Positions 36,441 through 44,240 of a stretch of 44,240 nucleotides of DNA are shown piece by piece. The DNA comes from Enterobacter mori LMG 25706 (GTDB lineage: Bacteria; Pseudomonadota; Gammaproteobacteria; Enterobacterales; Enterobacteriaceae), in contig NZ_GL890776.1 in assembly GCF_000211415.1 (NCBI RefSeq), forward strand, positions 406,512-450,751, given 5' to 3'. Both the position numbers and the translations under genes were made by a program. The stretch's first letter is position 1. Every line of letters starts with the position of its first letter. The notes under the pieces are model-generated. The model saw only the letters and a list, made by a program, of their open reading frames with translations. It had not been told where the DNA came from and made no database searches.

Positions 36441-36533
36441 CTCGTCTGCCTGGATCACAATTCGTAAATTCTTCCCGCCGGAAGGAACGGGCTTCTCTAC
36501 ACTCCAGGTAATATTCACTGGAGGCATGACATC

Positions 36534-37877
36534 ATGGCGAACACCATCACGGCTGATGATATTCGGGAACACTTTTCGCAGGCTATGTCGGCGATGTACC
36601 AGCAGGAAGTTCCGCAGTACGGCACCTTGCTGGAACTGGTGGCGGACGTTAACCTGGCGGTTCTTGAAAATAATCCACTCTTACATGAACAGCTGGCGAA
36701 CGCGGATGAACTCGCGCGCCTGAATGTCGAACGTCACGGCGCAATTCGCGTCGGCACCGCGCGGGAACTGTCCACCTTGCGCCGCATGTTCGCCATTATG
36801 GGGATGTATCCGGTCAGCTATTACGATCTCTCACAGGCGGCGGTGCCTGTCCATTCCACGGCGTTCCGCCCGGTGGACGATGCGGCGCTGTGTCGTAATC
36901 CGTTTCGTATTTTTACCTCGCTGCTGCGCCTGGAGCTGATTGAAAATGTTGAGCTGCGCGAACGTGCCGCCGGGATCCTCGCCCAGCGGAACATTTTCAC
37001 GCCGCGTTGCCTGGAACTGATCGCGCTGCATGAGTCAGAAGGCGCATTCACTGAAACGCAGGCGCGCGAGTTTGTTCAGGAAGCGCTGGAAACATTCCGC
37101 TGGCATAGCCACGCAACGGTCGACCAGGAAACCTATCTGGCGCTGAGCAAAGAACATAAGCTGATTGCCGACGTGGTGTGCTTCCCCGGTTGCCACATTA
37201 ACCATCTGACCCCACGCACGCTGGATATCGACCGGGTGCAGGAGCTGATGCCGAAGTACGGCATTGAGCCCAAAATCCTGATTGAAGGACCGCCGCGCCG
37301 TGAGGTGCCGATCCTGCTGCGTCAGACCAGCTTTAAGGCGCTGGAAGAACCGGTTCTTTTCGCCGGGGAACATAAGGGAACGCATACCGCACGCTTCGGT
37401 GAAATTGAACAGCGTGGCGTTGCGCTGACGCCGAAAGGTCGCGAGCTGTACGACAGTCTGTTAAACCAGGCCGGTACCGGTAAAGATAACCTTACGCACC
37501 AGCTGCATCTGCGCGAGGTGTTTAGCGCATTTCCGGACAGTGAAATGTTCCTGCGCCGTCAGGAGCTGGCCTATTTCCGCTATCGCCTGACGCCAGCGGG
37601 TGAAGCGCATCGCCACGCGTTTCGACCGGGAGACGATCCGCAGCCGCTGATCGAACGCGGCTGGGTGGTTGCTCAACCTATAACGTATGAAGATTTTCTG
37701 CCGGTTAGCGCGGCGGGTATTTTCCAGTCCAACCTCGGAAATGAAACGCAGGCGCGCAGTCAGGGAAATGCCAGCCGCGAGGCCTTTGAAGCGGCGCTGG
37801 GCTGTACGGTATATGACGAATTCACGCTCTATCAGGAGGCGGAAGCGCGCAGCAAACAGCGTTGCGGTTTGCTCTGA
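36534..37877 (+). CDS. ydcJ: YdcJ, DUF1338 / 2-oxoadipate dioxygenase-decarboxylase (HglS) family
   Basis: The protein has 447 residues. The family is Fe(II)-dependent. In Pseudomonas HglS it converts 2-oxoadipate to D-2-hydroxyglutarate in lysine catabolism. Candidate metal ligands can be matched by position: His68 (RHGAIRVGT), His221 or His224 (GCHINHLTPRTLDID) and Glu290 or Glu292 (FGEIEQRGVALTPKG). The start follows a GGAGG Shine-Dalgarno. It is divergent from ydcI and only 42 bp ahead of the esterase gene, so the two may be cotranscribed. Substrate in enterobacteria is not settled. Confidence 0.92.
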   Translation: MANTITADDIREHFSQAMSAMYQQEVPQYGTLLELVADVNLAVLENNPLLHEQLANADELARLNVERHGAIRVGTARELSTLRRMFAIMGMYPVSYYDLSQAAVPVHSTAFRPVDDAALCRNPFRIFTSLLRLELIENVELRERAAGILAQRNIFTPRCLELIALHESEGAFTETQAREFVQEALETFRWHSHATVDQETYLALSKEHKLIADVVCFPGCHINHLTPRTLDIDRVQELMPKYGIEPKILIEGPPRREVPILLRQTSFKALEEPVLFAGEHKGTHTARFGEIEQRGVALTPKGRELYDSLLNQAGTGKDNLTHQLHLREVFSAFPDSEMFLRRQELAYFRYRLTPAGEAHRHAFRPGDDPQPLIERGWVVAQPITYEDFLPVSAAGIFQSNLGNETQARSQGNASREAFEAALGCTVYDEFTLYQEAEARSKQRCGLL

Positions 37878-37919
37878 AATCGTTACTCTGCAGGGGTGTG
37901 ATGGAAAAAGAAGGTGGTT

Positions 37920-39425
37920 ATGCAAAATCCCTCCGCCCCTGTGGTTGAAACGCGCCAGGGCGCACTGACTGGTTTTACAGACAACAATATCCATGCGTGG
38001 TGTGGGATCCCCTACGCAGCACCGCCCGTGGGCGACTGGCGCTGGCGCTCTCCGCGTCCGCCGGAAAGCTGGGAGGGCGAACGGCAGGCAACGACGTTTT
38101 CGCCCTCAAGCTGGCAAAGCATTGAGTACTGCAAAGAGCTGGGCGGCGGCGATCCCGGCCAGTTCTCGGAAGATTGTCTCTATCTTAACGTCTGGTCTCC
38201 CGTCGATCGCGCCGGGCTGCTTCCGGTCATGGTCTGGCTGCACGGCGGCGGGTTCACGATTGGCGCGGGTAGCCTGCCGCCCTACAACGGTAAAGCGCTG
38301 GCATCACGCGGCGTGGTGGTTGTGACGATCAACTACCGTCTGGGTCATCTCGGCTTTTTCGCGCATCCGGCGCTGGAAGGTGAAGAAAGCCGCGTGGTGC
38401 ATAACTTTGCGTTACTTGACCAGATCGCCGCGCTGGAGTGGGTGCGGGATAACATTGCCGCATTTGGCGGGGATCCGAACTGCGTGACGCTGTTTGGTGA
38501 ATCTGCGGGCGCGCGCAGCGTGTTGTCGCTGATGGCATCGCCGCTGGCGGAAGGATTGTTCCATAAAGCGATCGTGCAAAGCGGGTACACCTTACCGGAT
38601 ACGCCGCGCGAGAAAGCCCTGCAAAAAGGGGAAGCGATAGCAACTCATCTTGGGCTGGAGAACGCCACCGCCGAGCAGCTGCGCGCGCTGCCGCCTGAGG
38701 CCTTCTGGCCGCTCACGTCACCGCTGAACGTTGCGCCTGCGCCCGTCGTTGGGGATTGCGTCTTGCCGGAAGCGATGCTGGATGTGTTCTTTGCCGCGCG
38801 ACAGCATCCCGTTCCGCTAATGATGGGTTCGAACAGCGATGAAGCCAGCGTGATGGCGGTGTTTGGCGTGGATCTTGCCGAGCAAATTCAGAAGCTTCGC
38901 CAGGAACGACGCTTTGGCCTGGGGCTGATTAAGCTGCTCTATCCGGGCGTGAAGGGGGATGAAGAGCTGGGCAGACAGGTGTGCCGTGATATGGCCTTTA
39001 CCACGATGGGCTATGTGGCGATGCAGGCTCAGCAGCGTGTGGGCGGACTGTGCTGGCCCTACTGGTTTGATTATGTCGCGGAAGCGGAACATGGCACCTA
39101 TATCAACGGTGCCTGGCACGGCAATGAAGTGCCTTACGTGTTCGATACCCTGGGTCAGGTGGAACCTTCTCGTCAGTACGTGAACGAACGCGATCTGCAG
39201 TTTGCTGCCCAGGTCGCGGATTACTGGGTGAGCTTCGCGCGTGAGGCCGGGGCGCAGGACGGCTTATCCGGACCGGTGCACTGGCCCGCCTGTCGCAAAG
39301 GGCGCGACGTATTGTTGCGTATTGGAGTGAATAAACATGCAGGTTTCAGGCTTGAAAACCGCTTTATGCGCGCCCGCATGAGTCTCTTCAAACGGGTAAT
39401 GAAGCACCACGTCAGCCTCGATTAA
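37920..39425 (+). CDS. Type B carboxylesterase (PnbA-like)
   Basis: The protein has 501 residues from ATG 37920; GTG at 37914 would add two. It is an alpha/beta hydrolase of the carboxylesterase/cholinesterase family. Landmarks: oxyanion loop LHGGGFTIGAG, nucleophile Ser195 in FGESAGARSV, candidate acid in GSNSDEASV and catalytic His in GAWHGNEVPYVF. EDCLYLNVW is the family's second signature. No signal peptide, so cytoplasmic. Substrate unknown. Its 3' end overlaps the convergent LysR gene by 14 bp. In E. coli this gene is not between ydcJ and opgD. Confidence 0.9.
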   Translation: MQNPSAPVVETRQGALTGFTDNNIHAWCGIPYAAPPVGDWRWRSPRPPESWEGERQATTFSPSSWQSIEYCKELGGGDPGQFSEDCLYLNVWSPVDRAGLLPVMVWLHGGGFTIGAGSLPPYNGKALASRGVVVVTINYRLGHLGFFAHPALEGEESRVVHNFALLDQIAALEWVRDNIAAFGGDPNCVTLFGESAGARSVLSLMASPLAEGLFHKAIVQSGYTLPDTPREKALQKGEAIATHLGLENATAEQLRALPPEAFWPLTSPLNVAPAPVVGDCVLPEAMLDVFFAARQHPVPLMMGSNSDEASVMAVFGVDLAEQIQKLRQERRFGLGLIKLLYPGVKGDEELGRQVCRDMAFTTMGYVAMQAQQRVGGLCWPYWFDYVAEAEHGTYINGAWHGNEVPYVFDTLGQVEPSRQYVNERDLQFAAQVADYWVSFAREAGAQDGLSGPVHWPACRKGRDVLLRIGVNKHAGFRLENRFMRARMSLFKRVMKHHVSLD

Positions 39426-40254
39426 GCAAACAGGCGCGAAACGCCGCCAGACCATTTTCTTCGCCTGGCGTTTCGCGCAGCACCAGCCGGTAGCTCGCGC
39501 CGGTTTTTATGCTTGTCTCATAAGGCCGCAACAGCCTTCCTGCGCGAACATCTTCCGCCACCAGCGTTTCGTCAGCAATGGCGACGCCGAGTCCCTGAAT
39601 GGCAGCAGTAATAGCGAGATCCATGGTGTCGAAGTGTTGATTTTTGTGCATAACAAACGCCGGGCTTTCCTGTTTCGCCAGCCACAATGACCAGTCGGTT
39701 TTATCTCTTGTCGGATGAAGAAAAGTCAAGGCGCCCAGCGTTGCGCCGGCCCGGAGTGGGCTAAGCACTGGCGTCAGCGCTTCTTCAAACAGCAAATCGC
39801 CCGCGCTCATGTGGGTGCCGAAAACAATGGCGGCATCGTAAGATTCGGTTTTGAAATTGACGTTGTGATCGGTCGTGGTGGTCAACGCAATTTGCAGATC
39901 CGGCTGTTCGCGCTCCACGTCCAGCAGCCGGGGAATTAGCCAGCGCATGGCGCAGGTCGGCGCTTTCAGGCGAATGACGGTCTGGTGCGCCCGCGCCCGA
40001 TCCGCAACGTTCAATAACTGCGTAAAGGCCGATTGCATTTCAGGAAGCAGGGCGCTGCCCTGGGGGGAGAGCCGCAGCCCGCGCGCATGGCGTTCGAACA
40101 GGGGAAAGCCAAACCACGCTTCGAGTGAGGCAATTTTGCGGCTCACGGCACCCTGCGTCAGGCAAAGCTCCTGCGCCGCATGGGTAAGGTTCAGATGACG
40201 CGCGGTGATTAAAAAAGCGTCGATGGCATTAAGCGGGAATGAACGGCGCGACAT
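39412..40254 (-). CDS. LysR-family regulator (GcvA-like subgroup)
   Basis: The protein has 280 residues. The winged helix at about 5-65 (LNAIDAFLITARHLNLTHAAQELCLTQGAVSRKIASLE) and the following LFERHARGLRLSPQG are typical of the GcvA/AmpR-like subgroup. The rest is the effector-binding domain. It is divergent from the aminotransferase (113 bp between starts) and probably controls it together with the binding-protein gene. Effector unknown, possibly an amino acid. Confidence 0.88.
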   Translation of the reverse strand: MSRRSFPLNAIDAFLITARHLNLTHAAQELCLTQGAVSRKIASLEAWFGFPLFERHARGLRLSPQGSALLPEMQSAFTQLLNVADRARAHQTVIRLKAPTCAMRWLIPRLLDVEREQPDLQIALTTTTDHNVNFKTESYDAAIVFGTHMSAGDLLFEEALTPVLSPLRAGATLGALTFLHPTRDKTDWSLWLAKQESPAFVMHKNQHFDTMDLAITAAIQGLGVAIADETLVAEDVRAGRLLRPYETSIKTGASYRLVLRETPGEENGLAAFRACLLNRG

Positions 40255-40292
40255 ACTACACCTCAGCTATGCGTTTTTCTCATGGCTATTAT

Positions 40293-40352
40293 GACAACAA
40301 TTCGATTGTCCCGACAGCAGAGTTATTGTTTGAATAGTTATGCAACAACAAT
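40293..40352. promoter_or_regulatory. Divergent promoter/operator region of the LysR and aminotransferase genes
   Basis: Two inverted repeats are visible. ACAAT-TCG-ATTGT lies at 40297-40309. ATTGTT (40325-40330) with AACAAT (40347-40352) are 16 bases apart. Both share the ATTGT half-site, so they could be two sites for the same LysR protein. Not tested. Confidence 0.4.
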
Positions 40353-40367
40353 GAGAAGGGACAGAGG

Positions 40368-41537
40368 ATGACTTTACAGACACCGGTGCAAACCCGTTCA
40401 AAATTGCCTGACGTGGGGACCACGATTTTTACCGTTATCGGGCAGCTTTCTGCACAGCATAACGCCATCAACCTTTCTCAGGGCGCGCCCAATTTTTCCT
40501 GCGACCCAAAGCTTATCGCAGGTGTCACTCGCGCCATGGAGGCGGGGCATAACCAGTACGCGGCAATGACGGGCCTGACCTCCCTGAAAGAACGCATTGC
40601 GGAAAAGATTGCCACGCTTTACGGCACCCGGTATGACCCCGGCAGTGAAGTGCTCGTAACTGCCAGCGCCAGTGAAGGGCTCTACTCGGCCATCAGCGGG
40701 CTGGTCCATCCTGGCGATGAGGTGATTTACTTCGAACCGTCATTTGACAGCTACGCGCCGATAGTCCGGTTGCAGGGGGCGACACCCGTTGCCATTAAGC
40801 TGACCGTTCCGGATTTTGCCGTTAACTGGGACGAAGTTCGCGCCGCGATTACGCCGCGCACGCGTATGATCATCATCAACACGCCGCATAATCCGAGTGG
40901 TCAGGTCTTCTCAGCGAACGATCTGCAACAGCTGGTGGCGGTGACCCGTAATACCGACATCATTATTTTGTCTGACGAAGTGTACGAGCACGTTGTTTTT
41001 GACGGCGAGCCGCACCACGGCATGGCGACGCATCCGCAGCTGGCGGAGCGCAGCGTGATTATCTCATCGTTCGGAAAAACCTATCACGTCACCGGCTGGC
41101 GAGTGGGTTACTGTGTTGCCCCGGCGGTGCTGATGGACGAAATTTGTAAAGTCCATCAATTTTTAATGTTTTCTGCCGATACGCCAATGCAGCACGCGTT
41201 TGCTGAACACATGGTCGATCCGCAAACCTGGCTGTCGCTCTCTGCGTTCTATCAACGCAAGCGCGACCTGCTGCAAAGTTTGCTGGCGGAATCACCGTTC
41301 CGACTGCTGCCAAGTGCCGGATCGTTCTTCCTGCTGGCGGATTACAGCCATTTCAGCGACGAGCGTGACAGCGAGATGGTCAAACGGCTGATCGTTGAGT
41401 GTGGCGTGGCCACCATTCCGCTGTCGGCGTTTTACGCAGACGGCACGGATAATAAATTGATTCGTCTCTCTTTTGCGAAAGATGAGGCGACGTTACGGGC
41501 AGGTGCCCAAGCCCTGTGTCGGGTTAAACCACGCTGA
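40368..41537 (+). CDS. Pyridoxal-phosphate aminotransferase, class I/II (YbdL/methionine aminotransferase-like)
   Basis: The protein has 389 residues, fold type I. The PLP lysine is in SSFGKTYHVTGW, about residue 237. Other motifs are NTPHNPSGQVF, LSDEVYEHVVFDG and the C-terminal RLSFAKDE with the substrate-carboxylate Arg. Overall pattern and length match E. coli YbdL, which prefers methionine, histidine and phenylalanine with 2-oxo acids. It overlaps no gene and is 10 bp ahead of the binding-protein gene, implying one operon. Amino-acid specificity is not readable. Confidence 0.9.
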   Translation: MTLQTPVQTRSKLPDVGTTIFTVIGQLSAQHNAINLSQGAPNFSCDPKLIAGVTRAMEAGHNQYAAMTGLTSLKERIAEKIATLYGTRYDPGSEVLVTASASEGLYSAISGLVHPGDEVIYFEPSFDSYAPIVRLQGATPVAIKLTVPDFAVNWDEVRAAITPRTRMIIINTPHNPSGQVFSANDLQQLVAVTRNTDIIILSDEVYEHVVFDGEPHHGMATHPQLAERSVIISSFGKTYHVTGWRVGYCVAPAVLMDEICKVHQFLMFSADTPMQHAFAEHMVDPQTWLSLSAFYQRKRDLLQSLLAESPFRLLPSAGSFFLLADYSHFSDERDSEMVKRLIVECGVATIPLSAFYADGTDNKLIRLSFAKDEATLRAGAQALCRVKPR

Positions 41538-41547
41538 GGAGTGTGAG

Positions 41548-42321
41548 ATGAAATTACGCGCGTTAATAGTCGGCATGGGATTGCTGTGTACGTTCTCTTC
41601 CTTCGCTGCCACCGAGTTACGTTACGGCCTTGAGGCGGAATATCCGCCGTTTGAAAGCCGCAATGCGTCTGGTGAACTGGAAGGGTTCGACGTTGAACTG
41701 GGCAACGCTATCTGCAAAGCGGCAGCGCTTAAGTGCAGCTGGGTTGAAACCTCATTTGATGCGTTGATCCCGGGCCTGGTGGCGAAAAAATTCGATGCCA
41801 TTAACTCGGCGATGAACATCACCGAGCAGCGCCGCAAAAGCATTGATTTTACCCAGCCGATTTACCGCATTCCGTCGCAGCTGGTCGGCAAAGCCGGTAC
41901 GGCAGTAGACACGACGGCTGAAGGGCTGAAGGGGAAAACCATTGGCGTACTGCAGGGGTCCATTCAGGAAACCTATGCCAAAGAGCACTGGGAAAAACAC
42001 GGTGTCACCGTGGTGTCTTATAAAGATCAGAATATGGCGTGGGGCGATCTGCTGAATGGCCGTATCGACGCCTCGCTGGTGATGTCCGCGGCCGGGCAGG
42101 CAGGTTTCCTCAGCAAGCCGCAGGGTAAAGGGTTTGGCTTTATCGGCAAACCGGTGTCGGACGACACCATCCTCGGCAGTGGGATCGGTTTTGGGTTGCG
42201 TAAGGGTGACGAGGCCACCAAAAAGCAGCTTGATGCCGCGATAGATAAAGTTCGTGCCGACGGCACGATCGCTAAACTCGCTGATAAGTACTTCCCGGGT
42301 ATCGATGTCAGCGTAAAATAA
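41548..42321 (+). CDS. Periplasmic amino-acid binding protein of an ABC transporter (ArgT/HisJ-like)
   Basis: The protein has 257 residues from ATG 41548 (GAGGAG Shine-Dalgarno). The longer open frame upstream only overlaps the aminotransferase. A signal peptide is clear (KLRALIVGMGLLCTFSSFAA, cleavage near residue 21). The mature part has the family 3 solute-binding features: YPPFESRNASGELEGFDVELGNAIC, DALIPGLVAKKFDAI and TIGVLQGSIQETYA. Relatives bind polar or basic amino acids. No permease or ATPase gene is adjacent, so it may share a transporter encoded elsewhere. Confidence 0.9.
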   Translation: MKLRALIVGMGLLCTFSSFAATELRYGLEAEYPPFESRNASGELEGFDVELGNAICKAAALKCSWVETSFDALIPGLVAKKFDAINSAMNITEQRRKSIDFTQPIYRIPSQLVGKAGTAVDTTAEGLKGKTIGVLQGSIQETYAKEHWEKHGVTVVSYKDQNMAWGDLLNGRIDASLVMSAAGQAGFLSKPQGKGFGFIGKPVSDDTILGSGIGFGLRKGDEATKKQLDAAIDKVRADGTIAKLADKYFPGIDVSVK

Positions 42322-42333
42322 CCGCCTCGTTAG

Positions 42334-42367
42334 CCCCGGTTGCTGATGTCCAGCCGGGGTTTTTTTA
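42334..42367 (+). terminator. Rho-independent terminator after the binding-protein gene
   Basis: CCCCGG...GCTG pairs with CAGC...CCGGGG (42334-42359), followed by eight T residues. It closes the aminotransferase/binding-protein operon. Confidence 0.92.
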
Positions 42368-42563
42368 TTCACCTGTATTTACGCTTATTTACACCACTTT
42401 CAGGCCGTTCTGGTCGACAGAAAATATTTCTCACTTTGTTCATATAATCACCGGCCAACAATTGGATTCTTAACCATTTTTGTTTAGGCTGTGCGTTCTT
42501 TCTTGCCGTCATTTCGCCGCGCGCGAAACACATTCACACGACCATAAGGACGTTTTTCCAGGC

Positions 42564-44219
42564 ATGAATCGCAGACGTTTTCTAAAAGGCTCGCTTGCAA
42601 TGGCTGCCCTGAGCGGCACATCTGGCCTTGCTTCCCTGTTTTCCAAAGCGGCCTACGCGGCTGACTCTGACATTGCAGACGGCCAGAGCCGTCGTTTTGA
42701 CTTCTCCGTACTGCAATCCATGGCGCATGACCTGGCGAAAACCCCGTGGGGTGGCGCGCCGCGTCCGCTGCCGGAGACGCTGGCAACCATGACGCCGCAG
42801 GCGTATAACGCCATCCGCTACGACGAAAAACAGTCTCTGTGGAATAACATCGAAGGCCGTCAGCTGGACGTGCAGTTCTTCCATATGGGGATGGGTTTCC
42901 GCCGCCGCGTGCGTATGTTCTCGCTGGATCAGACAACCTCTCAGGCGCGTGAGATCCACTTCCGCCCTGAACTGTTCAGCTACGGCGACACGGGTGTTGA
43001 TACGAAACAGCTTGAAGGCCAGAGCGATCTCGGTTTTGCGGGCTTCCGCGCCTTTAAAGCCCCCGAGCTTGCGCGTCGCGATATCGTCTCGTTCCTCGGT
43101 GCGAGCTACTTCCGCGCGGTGGATGACACGTATCAGTACGGCCTTTCCGCCCGCGGTCTGGCGGTGGATACCTTCACCGACACGCCGGAAGAGTTCCCGG
43201 ATTTCACCTCCTTCTGGTTTGAAACCGTTAAGCCTGGCGATACCACTTTTACCGTCTACACGCTGCTGGATAGCCCAAGCATCACCGGTGCTTATAAGTT
43301 CGTGATCCACTGCGAGAAGAGCCAGGTGATTATGGAGGTGGAAAACCATCTCTATGCGCGTAAAGACATCAAGCAGTTGGGCATCGCGCCGATGACCAGC
43401 ATGTTTAGCTGCGGCAATAACGAGCGCCGCATGTGCGACACCATTCACCCGCAAATCCACGACTCCGACCGTCTGGCGATGTGGCGCGGCAACGGGGAGT
43501 GGATCTGTCGTCCGCTGAATAACCCGCAGAAGCTGCAGTTCAATGCCTACATGGATAAGAACCCTAAGGGCTTTGGCCTGCTGCAGCTTGACCGCGATTT
43601 CTCTCACTATCAGGATGTGATGGGCTGGTATAACAAACGTCCAAGCCTGTGGGTTGAACCGCGTAACGACTGGGGTAATGGCGCGGTAGGGCTGATGGAG
43701 ATCCCAACGACGGGCGAAACGCTGGATAACGTGGTCTGCTTCTGGCAGCCGGAGAAGCCGGTGGAAGCGGGGGACGAGCTGGAGTTCAAATACCGCCTTT
43801 ACTGGAGCGCGCAGCCGCCGGTGCGTTCTCCGCTGGCGAACGTTTTCGCCACCCGTACCGGTATGGGGGGCTTCCCGGAAGGCTGGGCACCGGGCGAAAA
43901 TTACCCGAAAGTGTGGGCGCGTCGCTTTGCCATTGATTTCGTCGGTGGCGACCTGAAGGCCGCTGCGCCAAAAGGTATCGAGCCGGTGATCACGCTCTCC
44001 AGCGGTGAAGCGAAGCAGGTTGAGATCCTCTACGTTGAGCCGTTTGACGGGTATCGTATTCTGTTTGACTGGTATCCAACCTCGGATTCAACCGAGCCAG
44101 TGGATATGCGTCTGTTCCTGCGCTGTCAGGGCGATGCCATCAGTGAAACCTGGCTGTATCAGTATTTCCCGCCGGCGCCGGATAAGCGTAACTACGTTGA
44201 CGACCGGATAATGCGTTAA
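42564..44219 (+). CDS. opgD: Glucans biosynthesis protein D (OpgD/MdoD)
   Basis: The protein has 551 residues from ATG 42564 ([10 protein letters not shown]), exactly the E. coli OpgD length; the frame is open further upstream but without a likely start. A twin-arginine signal (NRRRFLKG, hydrophobic stretch, AYAA cut near residue 33) sends it to the periplasm through Tat. The mature protein is nearly identical to E. coli OpgD in the segments I recall ([53 protein letters not shown]). It acts on osmoregulated periplasmic glucan backbones. In E. coli it directly follows ydcJ; here four genes separate them. Confidence 0.96.
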   Translation: MNRRRFLKGSLAMAALSGTSGLASLFSKAAYAADSDIADGQSRRFDFSVLQSMAHDLAKTPWGGAPRPLPETLATMTPQAYNAIRYDEKQSLWNNIEGRQLDVQFFHMGMGFRRRVRMFSLDQTTSQAREIHFRPELFSYGDTGVDTKQLEGQSDLGFAGFRAFKAPELARRDIVSFLGASYFRAVDDTYQYGLSARGLAVDTFTDTPEEFPDFTSFWFETVKPGDTTFTVYTLLDSPSITGAYKFVIHCEKSQVIMEVENHLYARKDIKQLGIAPMTSMFSCGNNERRMCDTIHPQIHDSDRLAMWRGNGEWICRPLNNPQKLQFNAYMDKNPKGFGLLQLDRDFSHYQDVMGWYNKRPSLWVEPRNDWGNGAVGLMEIPTTGETLDNVVCFWQPEKPVEAGDELEFKYRLYWSAQPPVRSPLANVFATRTGMGGFPEGWAPGENYPKVWARRFAIDFVGGDLKAAAPKGIEPVITLSSGEAKQVEILYVEPFDGYRILFDWYPTSDSTEPVDMRLFLRCQGDAISETWLYQYFPPAPDKRNYVDDRIMR

Positions 44220-44240
44220 CGTTTGTGGGGTTGTGCCGGG

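Noticed and set aside
41473..41547. Earlier start for the amino-acid binding protein inside the aminotransferase gene
   Set aside because: It would bury the clear signal peptide that starts at 41548 and has its own Shine-Dalgarno.
42480..42563. 28-residue extension of OpgD
   Set aside because: The twin-arginine signal must be N-terminal; the 551-residue form from 42564 equals the E. coli length.

Overview
The window is chromosomal DNA from an Enterobacteriaceae bacterium, probably of the Enterobacter/Leclercia/Lelliottia group. The order trg - ydcI - ydcJ - opgD is known from Escherichia coli. The encoded FrmR/FrmA, Trg, YdcI, YdcJ and OpgD proteins look very close to the enterobacterial family members, and typical REP and ERIC intergenic repeats are present. 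Three of the core genes have extra genes between them compared with E. coli (gcd between trg and ydcI; an esterase, a LysR regulator, an aminotransferase and a binding protein between ydcJ and opgD). Taxon and similarities are judged by eye; no search was run.

Region 1 (1-16.7 kb) is a surface adhesion locus. The C-terminal 2,843 residues of a giant Ig-repeat adhesin (BapA/SiiE-like) end in FG-GAP repeats and a type I secretion signal. It is followed by a LapB-type ABC exporter and a HlyD/LapC-type adaptor that overlap by ATGA. Two AT-rich regulatory genes follow: a winged-helix regulator and a LuxR-HTH/EAL c-di-GMP phosphodiesterase. Then come a DUF883-like small membrane protein, a GNAT acetyltransferase and a LysR regulator.

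Region 2 (about 16.9-29.0 kb) is an AT-rich accessory island made of lambdoid prophage debris and cargo. Phage remains are an MT-A70 methylase C-terminus, a Ref-like fragment, a DUF1133-like protein, a terminase small subunit with a frameshift and an intact large terminase. No portal, capsid, tail or integrase gene follows. The cargo is the most interesting part. It has two paralogous phosphoribosyltransferase-like proteins, the second translationally coupled to a NADAR (ADP-ribosyl-hydrolase fold) protein, with small unknown proteins that may also be duplicated. Further on is a HEPN/Toprim-N plus RiboL-PSP-like HEPN gene pair, probably one frameshifted gene. A YedK/HMCES-type peptidase and an array of short G-rich repeats lie at the right edge. 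At the left edge the island cuts off a GyrI-like (SbmC/AraC effector) domain protein.

Region 3 (29.1-44.2 kb) is core metabolism and sensing: frmRA (formaldehyde sensing and detoxification), trg (chemoreceptor), gcd (PQQ glucose dehydrogenase), ydcI/ydcJ, a carboxylesterase, a LysR - aminotransferase - amino-acid binding protein set, and opgD (periplasmic glucan).

Leading candidate for an undescribed system: the PRTase-like/NADAR module at 17.4-21.5 kb. It has the layout expected of a nucleotide- or nucleic-acid-modifying effector with a reversing enzyme, present in two copies of which only one keeps its NADAR partner.
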